From contig JACRAG010000081.1 of the NCBI GenBank assembly GCA_016213455.1, forward strand, positions 1-9,858: a stretch of 9,858 bases of DNA. Direction: 5' to 3'. The notes under the pieces are model-generated. The model saw nothing but the letters and a program-made list of their open reading frames with translations, searched no databases and was not told the DNA's origin. Made by a program: the position numbers and the translations under genes. How positions within the stretch are numbered: the first letter of the stretch is position 1; every line of letters starts with the position of its first letter. Positions 1-6,580 of the stretch are shown here, in pieces. The stretch comes from Anaerolineae bacterium (lineage in GTDB: Bacteria; Chloroflexota; Anaerolineae; Anaerolineales; Anaerolineaceae).

Positions 1-641
1 CGGCGCAGCTGCTGGGCGAAACCGACCCGCAAGCCGTCACCGAGCAGGTGCTCGAACACCTGGAAGGCGCGGCGGAGAAGCTGCGCGAAATCTTTGGGCG
101 CGTGGATGCAAGCGTGATGCAGCAGACCCGCGTGACCCTGCGCCAGTCCGATCCGCGCCTGCAGCCCGAGTTCATCGAGGCGCTGGGCGAGGAAACCTAT
201 GAGGCGCTGGCTGACCAGCCGCTGGAAAACCTGGACGCCGAACAGCGCGAGATCGTCGAGTCGGTGCTGGGGTGGTGGCGGCAGAATGAAATTTACCGCT
301 CACTGCTGTTGAGCGTGATTTCGGAGCTGTGGGTGGACTACCTGACCCGCGTCGAGGCGCTGCGCGTTTCGATCGGGCTGGAGGCTTACGCCCAGCGCGA
401 CCCGCTGGTGCAGTACAAGAGCCGCGCTTCCGAGCTGTTTGGCGAACTGCTGGTGGAGGTGCGCACCGCCGTGATCGGCCGCATGTTCAACATGCGCCCG
501 CGCGCGGCGCAGCCCGCCCAGGGCAGCGCCCAACCCGCGCAGGCCAACCTGCCCTCGCCGGCAGCCGTGGCTCAACCGGCGGCAGCCTCCGGCGGGGCAG
601 CGGGCAACAGCAGCGGAAAGAAGAAGCACCGCAAACGCTAG
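1..641 (+). CDS. secA: SecA preprotein translocase ATPase, C-terminal part (5' end outside window)
   Basis: SecA is the cytoplasmic ATPase that pushes unfolded preproteins through the SecYEG channel. Only the last 212 residues are present, and the frame is open to the left edge (first full codon at 3), so the GTG at 48 is an internal valine and not a start. The recognisable part is the helical scaffold helix: from about nt 294 there is a 'SLLLSVISELWVDYL' helix, then 'LRVSIGLEAYAQRDPLVQYK' (nt 357-416), matching the family pattern LRxGIxLRxYGQxDPLxEYK. The helix carries on through ELFGELLVEVRTAVIGRMF. The remaining tail (about nt 492-638) is Ala/Pro/Gln-rich and ends in the basic run KKKHRKR. 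The cysteine zinc-binding SEC-C motif found at the end of many SecA proteins is absent. A TAG stop is followed 9 bp later by a terminator. Identification rests on the scaffold helix alone, because the motor domains are outside the window. Confidence 0.87.
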   Translation, partial: AQLLGETDPQAVTEQVLEHLEGAAEKLREIFGRVDASVMQQTRVTLRQSDPRLQPEFIEALGEETYEALADQPLENLDAEQREIVESVLGWWRQNEIYRSLLLSVISELWVDYLTRVEALRVSIGLEAYAQRDPLVQYKSRASELFGELLVEVRTAVIGRMFNMRPRAAQPAQGSAQPAQANLPSPAAVAQPAAASGGAAGNSSGKKKHRKR

Positions 642-649
642 GTCATCGA

Positions 650-677
650 CGGACCAGGGAGATCCCTGGTCCGTTTT
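650..677 (+). terminator. Rho-independent terminator of secA
   Basis: A near-perfect inverted repeat, CGGACCAGGGA (650-660) paired with TCCCTGGTCCG (663-673), is followed directly by TTTT (674-677). It starts 9 bp after the secA stop codon. The T-run is short but the stem is GC-rich and about 10 bp long, with a probable AGAT tetraloop. Confidence 0.85.
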
Positions 678-751
678 GCATTCTGACAAATCCGGGGGCG
701 AGATGATTTCACCGGCGCGTGGCAGCTTGCCCAAAGGCCTGTCGTGACGAG

Positions 752-780
752 TTGCACTTTCCCTCTTTGTGGTTTATGAT
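752..780 (+). promoter_or_regulatory. Candidate sigma-70-type promoter for the protease-ATPase unit
   Basis: TTGCAC (752-757) and TATGAT (775-780) are separated by exactly 17 bp, upstream of the protease gene and downstream of the secA terminator. The -10 box matches TATAAT at 5 of 6 positions; the -35 box is weaker. Transcription would start near 787 and leave a leader of about 78 nt. Confidence 0.5.
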
Positions 781-787
781 TCTTCTA

Positions 788-843
788 CGGGCCTGCGCTG
801 CGCCATCCGTTGCGACCCATTCTCGAGGCCCGCGCTGCAGCGC
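788..843 (+). other. GC-rich leader with inverted repeats
   Basis: The predicted 5' leader of the protease mRNA can fold. CGGGCCT (788-794) pairs with AGGCCCG (826-832), and GCGCTGCAGCGC (832-843) is a perfect 12-bp palindrome that ends 8 bases before the Shine-Dalgarno sequence. It matches no riboswitch I recognise. It may be a simple mRNA-stabilising or translation-tuning structure, or chance in GC-rich DNA. Confidence 0.3.
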
Positions 844-864
844 ACCGCTTAAAGGAGACGATTT

Positions 865-2784
865 ATGAGTGACATGCCTGGCGGCAGGCCGCCGGTTCCA
901 TCCACTGTCCCACCGCTCAACAAACGCATGCTGCTGATCACCTTTGTCACGGCAGGGTTGATCATTCTGTGTATGGGCAGCATTTTGCTGTTTGCCAGCC
1001 TGGGGCTTTCGGCGCTGTTCAGCGAGCCGGCGCTCTCCACCAGCGTGCAGCTGCCCGACGCCGTGACCGCCGGCGAAGAGTTTACCCTGCGGCTGGAGGT
1101 GGTCAACGACGGCGACCGGGCGGTCAAGCTGAGCGAGGTACGCTTCTCCAAGACCATTTTCGAAGGCTCCGATCTGCTCTCGTCGCAGCCGGCTTACAGC
1201 GAAGTGGTGGATTATTCCGGGCGCTACGGCTACAAATACGCCGTCGAACTGCAGCCGCGCCAATCGGCTGTGTTCACCTTCCGCTTCAAGGCGCTTTATG
1301 CGGGCTTGTTTGAAGGCGAGGTGTGGACCATGACCGGCACGCGCGCCAAAACCGCGCCTGCCACGCTGACCGTGCTGCCGGCTGATGAAATTCAGCCCGA
1401 ACCGACGCCCCAGCCCAGTGCCACGCCGCAGGTCCTTCAACCCCTGCCGCCCACGTTGGGACGCGTACCTTACCAGGCGGTGGTGCAGATCATCGCCGGG
1501 GTGATGGTGAATGACCGCATCGAAGAAGGCTGGACCGGCTCCGGAACGTTCATCTCCGCCGATGGGCTGGTGTTGACCAACGCGCATGTGGTGCTGTCCG
1601 ACCGCTATTACCAGGTGGAAGAACTGGTGGTGGCAGTGACCACCGCCCAGGACCAGCCGCCCGAGCCGCGCTACAAGATGGAACTGCTGCAGGTGGATGA
1701 GGCGCTGGATATCGCGATTGGGCGCATCACCACCGACCTGGATGACAACCCGCTGGATGCCAGCCAGCTCAACCTGCCGTTTGTGCCGCTGGGCAATTCG
1801 GATGAGCTGCAGTTGGGCGACTCACTGGTCATTCTGGGCTATCCCGGCATCGGCGGCGAGACCATCACCCTGACGCGCGGCGAGGTGGCGGGCTTTACCG
1901 CCGACCCCGATTTTGGCAACCGCGCCTTTGTGAAGACCTCCGCGACCATCGCAGGCGGCAACAGCGGCGGTTTGGCTGCCAACGAGAACGGTGAGCTGAT
2001 CGGCGTGCCCACCCAGCTGGGCTACGGCGGCGACGGCGAGTTCGTGGACTGCCGTGTGCTGGCAGACACCAACCGCGATGGCGTGGTCAACGACCTGGAT
2101 GACTGCGTGCCCACTGGCGGCTTCATCAACGCCTTCCGCCCGATCAAGCTGGCTCTGCCGTACATCGAGGCGGCCAAACGCGGCGAGGTCAACATTCAAC
2201 AGGGCGTGACGGGCGACCGATCGGATCTGCAGCCCCGCGGCACCGCCATCTTTAAGGACAATTTCTCGGACGCACAGTCCGGCTGGCCCGAAGACGACCT
2301 GACCACCGGCGCGGTGCGCTACGCGGGCGGCGCCTATGAGATCGAGGTCAACGACACGGATTATGTCATCTGGAGCCCGTTAGACCTGGTGGACACGGCG
2401 GATGTGCTGGTGGAAGTGAGCGCGCGCGCCGTGGAACCCACCGGCGAGGGCGAATTTGGCGTGATCTGCCGCTACCAGGATGAGGACAACTATTACTCGC
2501 TGGAGATCAGCGAAGACCGCTATTTCTCGATCTGGAAGCGCGAAGGCGGAGAATTTTTTGCGATATACGATTGGGAGTACAGCGACGCCATCCCCGAGAG
2601 CGGCACGGTGACCCTCACCGCAGCCTGTTCGGGCAACGAGCTGGCGCTGGCGGTCAACGATATGCTGTTGATTTCCGTTGAGGATAATACGTTCGACTCC
2701 GGGCAGGTGGGCTTGCTGGCGGGTACCTTTGGCACGCCCAACCTGGTGGTGGCGTTTGACGACTTTGCCGTTTACAAACCCTGA
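865..2784 (+). CDS. Membrane-anchored trypsin-like serine protease with C-terminal beta-sandwich domain
   Basis: Predicted 639-residue extracytoplasmic serine endopeptidase of the trypsin/HtrA-like fold. Order of parts: short Pro-rich cytoplasmic end with K20-R21; one membrane helix (about 22-46), giving an N-in, C-out orientation; an Ig-like beta domain (about 56-170); a Pro/Thr/Gln linker (about 174-200); the protease domain (about 203-445); a C-terminal beta-sandwich (about 463-639). The catalytic triad is visible: His241 in 'LTNAHVV', Asp282 in 'LDIAIGR' and Ser367 in 'GGNSGG'. Within the protease domain, residues 401-412 form a DxNxDGxVNxxD calcium-binding-type loop between Cys396 and Cys414. 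No PDZ domain is visible, so it is not a standard DegP/HtrA. The C-terminal domain opens with 'FKDNFSDAQSGWP', a start common to carbohydrate- or surface-binding-like domains of Chloroflexota. The ATG at 865 is preceded by AAGGAG (852-857) with 7-nt spacing. The physiological substrate cannot be told. Confidence 0.88.
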   Translation: MSDMPGGRPPVPSTVPPLNKRMLLITFVTAGLIILCMGSILLFASLGLSALFSEPALSTSVQLPDAVTAGEEFTLRLEVVNDGDRAVKLSEVRFSKTIFEGSDLLSSQPAYSEVVDYSGRYGYKYAVELQPRQSAVFTFRFKALYAGLFEGEVWTMTGTRAKTAPATLTVLPADEIQPEPTPQPSATPQVLQPLPPTLGRVPYQAVVQIIAGVMVNDRIEEGWTGSGTFISADGLVLTNAHVVLSDRYYQVEELVVAVTTAQDQPPEPRYKMELLQVDEALDIAIGRITTDLDDNPLDASQLNLPFVPLGNSDELQLGDSLVILGYPGIGGETITLTRGEVAGFTADPDFGNRAFVKTSATIAGGNSGGLAANENGELIGVPTQLGYGGDGEFVDCRVLADTNRDGVVNDLDDCVPTGGFINAFRPIKLALPYIEAAKRGEVNIQQGVTGDRSDLQPRGTAIFKDNFSDAQSGWPEDDLTTGAVRYAGGAYEIEVNDTDYVIWSPLDLVDTADVLVEVSARAVEPTGEGEFGVICRYQDEDNYYSLEISEDRYFSIWKREGGEFFAIYDWEYSDAIPESGTVTLTAACSGNELALAVNDMLLISVEDNTFDSGQVGLLAGTFGTPNLVVAFDDFAVYKP

Positions 2785-2831
2785 TTGCTCGGCGCAGGGG
2801 TGTTGAGAATACCAATGCAGGAGAAACAATC

Positions 2832-5423
2832 GTGAGCGATTCCAGTTTCTACATCGGACGGGCTTTTGATGTGCTGGCGGACCCCAAGAGCGCTGCCAGC
2901 ATGGAGGCAGTGCGTTACGACCCGGATGACCTGACCACGCACGGCGTGATCGTCGGCATGACCGGATCCGGCAAGACCGGGTTGCTCATTTCCATGCTGG
3001 AAGAAGCAGCGTTGAAAGGCCTGCCCTCCATCGTGATCGATCCCAAGGGCGACCTGACCAACCTGCTGCTGCACTTCCCCGAACAGCAGCCCAGCGATTT
3101 TGAGCCCTGGATTGACCCCGAAGCCGCCCGCCGCGAGGGCATGACCGTGCCGCAGCTGGCAGAAACTACCGCGGCGCGCTGGAAAGCCGGCCTGCAGAGT
3201 TGGGACCTGGACAGCGACGAGCTTTCGGCGCTGCAGCAGGCGGTGGATTACGTGGTCTATACGCCTGGTTCGAGCGCCGGCAACCCGGTCAGCCTGTTGT
3301 CTTCCTTTGCGCCGCCGCACGGCTTGAACTGGGAGGAGCACCGCGAGATTTTGCGGGAGCGCATTTCGGCCACGGTGACCGCGCTGCTGGGCCTGGTGGG
3401 TTTACAAAACGTGGACCCGCTGCGCTCGCGCGAGCACATCCTGCTCTCCAATATCGTCGAGAGCGCCTGGGCTAAGGGCCAGCCGCTGGATATGACCGAG
3501 CTGATCATGCAGACGCAAAGCCCGCCCTTCGAGCGCCTCGGGGCGTTCCCGGTCAACAGTTTCTTCCCCGAGAAGGACCGTTTTGATCTGGCGATGCTGC
3601 TCAACAACTTCCTGGCCTCGCCGTCCTTCCAATCCTGGACGGAGGGGGCTTCGATGGAAGTGCAGGACTTCCTCTATACGCCGCAGGGTCGCCCACGTAT
3701 GAGCATCTTCTACCTGGCGCATCTGGACGAAAACGAGCGCATGTTCTTCGTCACCCTGCTGCTGGCCTCGGTGGAAAGCTGGATGCGCTCGCAGCGCGGC
3801 GCCTCGGGCTTGCGCGCTCTGCTGGCTTTCGATGAAATCGTGGGCTACCTGCCGCCCATCGCCAACCCGCCCTCGCGCCCGGTGCTGCTGCGGCTGCTTA
3901 AACAGGCGCGCGCCTTTGGCCTGGGCCTGCTGCTGGCTACCCAGAACCCGGTGGACCTGGACTACAAGGGCCTCTCCAACACGGGCACCTGGTTCATTGG
4001 GCGGCTGCAGACTGAGCGGGACAAGATGCGCCTGCTGGAAGGGCTGGCGGCGCTGGAAGGCGGCGTGGATGTGAGCGTTTACGACCGCATGATCTCCGCC
4101 CTGAGCAAGCGCGTGTTCCTGCTGCACAACGTGCACAACCGCGGCGGGGCCAAAGCCTTCCAGGTGCGCTGGTGCCTCAACTACCTGGCTGGACCGCTCA
4201 GCCGCTCGCAGCTCGCGCAGCTCAAACCGCTGGGCTCCGGGCCGGAAGGCGGCGTTGCGGCAAGCCCAACGACCGTCGGGACAAGCCCGGCAGCAACTGT
4301 CGGACCGATGGCAACAGGATCGACGGCTGCGATGGGCGCAATGAGCGCCGGGGCAAGCCCCGTCAGCGTGGGGGCAAGCCCGACGGCAACGACCGGTCAG
4401 GCGGTTGCGACGACCCGCTCCGCGACCAACGGCCCGGCGGGTTTCACCCGTACGCCGGCTGCCCCGCCCGCCGGGGTGAAGGCGCTCTTTCTCCCGCCGC
4501 AGCTCAGCCTGAGCCAGGCGCTGGGTAAACTGGGCGGCGCGTTTTCCGGTCCGGGGCGCTCGGAAGGCGTGCTCTACCGCCCGGGCGTGATCTACCAGGC
4601 TGAGGTGGCCTACGTCAACCGTAAGATCGACCTGGACGCGCAGCAGCGTTTCGCTGTGCTGGTGGGTGCGCCGGAAGGCCGCGTGGATTGGGACGCCTGG
4701 GTGCGTGAAGCCCTGGATCCCGCCGCGCTGGACCCGCAGCCGCCGGCGGACGCCGTGTTTGCCCCGCTGCCCACCGCGCTTTCCAATGCGCGCACCTACG
4801 CCGCGCTGGAGAAGGATTTTGTGGATTGGGTCTATCGCAAGGGTGAGGTGCGCCTGTACGCCAACGAGACGCTCAAGGTGTATTCCAAACCCGGCGACTC
4901 GCAGGCCACTTTCCGCCAGGTGTGCGACGCCGCCGCACGCAGCGCCATGCAGGGCGAACTGGATAAGGCGACCCGCGCGAACCGGACCAAGCTGGATGCG
5001 CTCGAGCGCAAGATCAGCGCGCAGGAGCTGAAGGTGAAGAAAAACGAGGACGAGGTCAACCAGCGCCGCATGGAAGAGCTTTCCACGGGCGCCGAGGTGG
5101 TGATGAGCCTGTTCTCGCGGCGCAAAAAGGGCCTGTCGTCATCCCTGACCAAGCGCCGCCTCACCTCGCAGGCCCAGTCTGACCTGGAGGCCTCGGAAAA
5201 ACTACTGGACGGGCTGCATCAAGACCTGGACCGGCTGAAAAAGGAAGCCGCCGAAGCCGAAGCGGACGTGAAAGAGCGCTGGGCGCGCGTGTCGGGCGAT
5301 ATCAGCGAAATGTCCATCGCGCCGTTGAAGAAGGATATCTACCTGGAATTGAACGGGCTGGTCTGGCTGCCGGTGTACCTGGTCAACGCCGAGGGGCGCA
5401 CCATCGAAGCCCCGGCATTCTAG
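2832..5423 (+). CDS. HerA/DUF87-type P-loop ATPase with C-terminal coiled-coil hairpin
   Basis: An 863-residue ATPase of the HerA/FtsK superfamily, which pumps or translocates DNA or polypeptides using hexameric rings. Walker A is GMTGSGKT (42-49, Lys48). A 'DPKGD' motif lies at 70-74, the Walker B aspartate-glutamate pair is D334-E335 in 'LLAFDEIVGYLP', and a sensor-like 'ATQNP' lies at 369-373. After the ATPase core comes a low-complexity Ala/Gly/Ser/Thr/Pro linker (about 470-548), then a conserved-looking domain (about 549-700). An antiparallel coiled coil follows (about 703-750 and 778-825) with a basic hinge 'SRRKKG' between the arms, and then a short C-terminal beta segment. The start is GTG at 2832, with AGGAGA at 2819-2824. 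It lies 47 bp after the protease gene, with no terminator seen between. No NurA-like nuclease is next to it, so a role in end resection is not supported. No membrane helix is evident. The exact function is unknown. Confidence 0.82.
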   Translation: MSDSSFYIGRAFDVLADPKSAASMEAVRYDPDDLTTHGVIVGMTGSGKTGLLISMLEEAALKGLPSIVIDPKGDLTNLLLHFPEQQPSDFEPWIDPEAARREGMTVPQLAETTAARWKAGLQSWDLDSDELSALQQAVDYVVYTPGSSAGNPVSLLSSFAPPHGLNWEEHREILRERISATVTALLGLVGLQNVDPLRSREHILLSNIVESAWAKGQPLDMTELIMQTQSPPFERLGAFPVNSFFPEKDRFDLAMLLNNFLASPSFQSWTEGASMEVQDFLYTPQGRPRMSIFYLAHLDENERMFFVTLLLASVESWMRSQRGASGLRALLAFDEIVGYLPPIANPPSRPVLLRLLKQARAFGLGLLLATQNPVDLDYKGLSNTGTWFIGRLQTERDKMRLLEGLAALEGGVDVSVYDRMISALSKRVFLLHNVHNRGGAKAFQVRWCLNYLAGPLSRSQLAQLKPLGSGPEGGVAASPTTVGTSPAATVGPMATGSTAAMGAMSAGASPVSVGASPTATTGQAVATTRSATNGPAGFTRTPAAPPAGVKALFLPPQLSLSQALGKLGGAFSGPGRSEGVLYRPGVIYQAEVAYVNRKIDLDAQQRFAVLVGAPEGRVDWDAWVREALDPAALDPQPPADAVFAPLPTALSNARTYAALEKDFVDWVYRKGEVRLYANETLKVYSKPGDSQATFRQVCDAAARSAMQGELDKATRANRTKLDALERKISAQELKVKKNEDEVNQRRMEELSTGAEVVMSLFSRRKKGLSSSLTKRRLTSQAQSDLEASEKLLDGLHQDLDRLKKEAAEAEADVKERWARVSGDISEMSIAPLKKDIYLELNGLVWLPVYLVNAEGRTIEAPAF
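4259..4392 (+). repeat. Small GGCAAGCCC palindromic repeats within the ATPase linker
   Basis: Four copies of a GCAAGCCC/ACAAGCCC core lie in frame at 4260-4267, 4281-4288, 4353-4360 and 4374-4381. Two have clear inverted flanks: CGGGGCAAGCCCCG (4349-4362) is a perfect palindromic stem, and TCGGGACAAGCCCGG (4276-4290) is a near match. In protein they give (A/V)-(A/G)-(A/T)-S-P units, such as VGTSP, AGASP and VGASP. Codons here (gca, aca, agc, gga) differ from the gcc/gcg-rich usage in the rest of the gene. This could be expansion of a short repeat or insertion of small palindromic elements into a tolerant linker. Confidence 0.6.
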
Positions 5424-5484
5424 CGCCCGTTCCATCCCCTTGATACCCAACGGGGTTCAAGGCGGGATGGTTGCGAGGATGGTT

Positions 5485-5521
5485 AAAGACAGATGCGGTT
5501 CAAAGCCGCATCTGTCTTTTT
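5485..5521 (+). terminator. Rho-independent terminator of the protease-ATPase unit
   Basis: A perfect 14-bp stem pairs AAAGACAGATGCGG (5485-5498) with CCGCATCTGTCTTT (5506-5519), with a 7-nt loop TTCAAAG. The T-run 5517-5521 continues past the stem. It sits 62 bp after the ATPase stop and 40 bp from the stop of the convergent DUF5995 gene. On the minus strand the T-tract is only three bases, so termination in that direction is probably weaker. Confidence 0.9.
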
Positions 5522-5560
5522 GCCAGGAGTCTGCTTTCCGGATCGGATTGGGGGAAGGGA

Positions 5561-6247
5561 TCAGGCGATCAGGTCGCCGATGCGCAGCGCATCGTGTTCG
5601 ACCCGCCGGACGATCCCGATGCGTTCGTCCTGAGCGCGCGTTTCCAGCAGGTCAACCGCGTTCCGCCAGACGTTTTCGCGCCAGTGGTTGACCAGGCGCG
5701 AGATGAGCATCTCGTCCACCGGTCCGAGCAGGCGGTCGAACAGGTCCAGGATGGGCGCGTCAGGCTCGAGGATCTGGTCCTGGACGGCGTCAATGGTCTG
5801 GGCGATGATCAGATTGACGTGGGTATAATCCTGGTATCGGATGCGGCGCATCGCCGGGTTCAGGCGTGACCATTCCGGCTCCAGCAGCTCGTCCACCGTC
5901 AGCACCAGGTCATAGTTAATATGCGCGTTGACCCCCAGGAGCAGCTTTTGCAGTACCGGGGTGCGCGGTTCGAAAGCGCGGTTGTGCGCCAGCTGCCACA
6001 CGGCGGGCGCCTGCGCCGGCTGGCGCTCATAGGCATCCAGCGCGGTGAAGTAATAGTCAGCGAAACGGTGGAGCAGGCGGTTTACCCAGGCTCCGTCCTG
6101 GAATTCGCAGGCCTCCAGCGCGTCGAGCATGTTGCCGGTCATCATGTGGTAGCATTCCAGAAACGCAGCGCGCGGGTCCGAGCGGGACTGCCAGTTGAGG
6201 ATCAGCGTTTGCATCTGGGTGAGAGCCGGGTCATTATGCGGCGCCAT
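5561..6247 (-). CDS. DUF5995 family protein
   Basis: A 228-residue, mainly alpha-helical soluble protein with no signal peptide or membrane segment. It resembles the DUF5995 family, whose function is not established. Family-like features: 'WVNRLLHRFADYYFTALD' (54-71), Trp84 in 'PAVWQLAHNRAF', and the signature 'GVNAHINYDL' (105-114). Other histidines at positions 34, 60, 88, 143 and 188 lie in helical segments and, with His109, could form a metal site; that is inference. The longer reading frame allows a start at 6343, but I chose the ATG at 6247. It has GGAGG (6252-6256) four bases upstream, and a good promoter at 6269-6298 would place the transcript start downstream of the longer start. It is transcribed alone, convergent with the ATPase gene and divergent from the acetyltransferase gene. 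Confidence 0.75.
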   Translation of the reverse strand: MAPHNDPALTQMQTLILNWQSRSDPRAAFLECYHMMTGNMLDALEACEFQDGAWVNRLLHRFADYYFTALDAYERQPAQAPAVWQLAHNRAFEPRTPVLQKLLLGVNAHINYDLVLTVDELLEPEWSRLNPAMRRIRYQDYTHVNLIIAQTIDAVQDQILEPDAPILDLFDRLLGPVDEMLISRLVNHWRENVWRNAVDLLETRAQDERIGIVRRVEHDALRIGDLIA

Positions 6248-6251
6248 TTTC

Positions 6252-6256
6252 CCTCC
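6252..6256 (-). promoter_or_regulatory. Shine-Dalgarno site that decides the DUF5995 start
   Basis: GGAGG on the minus strand lies four bases upstream of the ATG at 6247. No comparable site was noted for the upstream in-frame ATG at 6343. Confidence 0.7.
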
Positions 6257-6268
6257 GGGATGTATTGA

Positions 6269-6298
6269 ATTGTAGCGAAATTTCAGGGGAATTGTCCA
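6269..6298 (-). promoter_or_regulatory. Candidate sigma-70-type promoter for the DUF5995 gene
   Basis: On the minus strand, TGGACA (6298-6293) and TACAAT (6274-6269) are 18 bp apart. Each matches its consensus at 5 of 6 positions. Transcription would begin near 6262, giving a short leader of about 15 nt that still includes the GGAGG ribosome site. Confidence 0.5.
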
Positions 6299-6459
6299 GT
6301 CCAGTCGAGGGTTTGGGTATGGCTTTCTCAAAGTCAACCCCAATCCCCATAGTGAAAGAACTAAGTTATTAAAAGGTTCAAGCGACTTTGTGAAGACCTT
6401 AAGGGTTTGGGCGAGGTGAGTTTTTGGGATTTGATCAACTGATTCTCAGGAAGGCCAAT

Positions 6460-6486
6460 GTGTTAGCCACACCCGTCGCTTAACAC
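6460..6486. promoter_or_regulatory. Inverted repeat, possible operator
   Basis: GTGTTA (6460-6465) and TAACAC (6481-6486) form a perfect 6-bp inverted repeat around a 15-bp centre. With a one-base bulge it extends to GTGTTAGC / GCTTAACAC. It lies just upstream of the plus-strand -35 candidate at 6493, a position suited to a transcription regulator. No T-run follows, so it does not look like a terminator. Confidence 0.3.
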
Positions 6487-6492
6487 CCAGTT

Positions 6493-6523
6493 TTGAACCC
6501 AAACGCGGATTTTTCCGTATAGA
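6493..6523 (+). promoter_or_regulatory. Weak promoter candidate for the acetyltransferase gene
   Basis: TTGAAC (6493-6498) and TATAGA (6518-6523) are separated by 19 bp, longer than the usual 17. Each box matches consensus at four or more positions. It is the best candidate I see between the operator-like repeat and the start codon. Confidence 0.3.
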
Positions 6524-6568
6524 AGATATGCACGCGGCGCAGGTCGCGTTGCGAATTTGCCTTTCCAC

Positions 6569-6572
6569 GGAG
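6569..6572 (+). promoter_or_regulatory. Shine-Dalgarno site that decides the acetyltransferase start
   Basis: GGAG lies 8 bases before the ATG at 6581. The alternative TTG start at 6557 would place this site inside the coding sequence, and no clear site was seen upstream of that TTG. Confidence 0.6.
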
Positions 6573-6580
6573 TGACCACC

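Larger units (their letters stand above)
6248..6580. other. Divergent intergenic region between the DUF5995 and acetyltransferase genes
   Basis: A 333-bp non-coding stretch, richer in A+T than its surroundings. It holds the minus-strand promoter (6269-6298), a weaker plus-strand promoter candidate (6493-6523), an inverted repeat GTGTTA-N15-TAACAC (6460-6486), and two direct copies of GGGTTTGGG (6309-6317 and 6403-6411). The middle part (about 6320-6400) shows no feature I can name, and no convincing small ORF or RNA gene was seen. Confidence 0.6.

Noticed and set aside
709..1587. 292-codon open frame on the - strand over the protease gene
   Set aside because: Antisense to a well-supported gene, with His/Arg/Gln-rich shadow composition and no recognisable motif.
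4259..4392. CRISPR-like array
   Set aside because: The repeated cores are only about 8-14 bp, irregularly spaced, and lie in frame within a coding linker; there are no Cas genes nearby.
865..5423. HerA-based antiviral defence system with a protease effector
   Set aside because: The protease is predicted to face outside the membrane and no defence genes are nearby. The pair is kept only as a neighbourhood finding.
6248..6343. N-terminal extension of the DUF5995 protein from an ATG at 6343
   Set aside because: The extra 32 residues would span the promoter candidate and the GGAGG site, and they do not resemble the family. The ATG at 6247 is better supported.
6557..6580. TTG start giving an 8-residue longer acetyltransferase
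   Set aside because: The ATG at 6581 has a well-spaced GGAG site, and the TTG has none.
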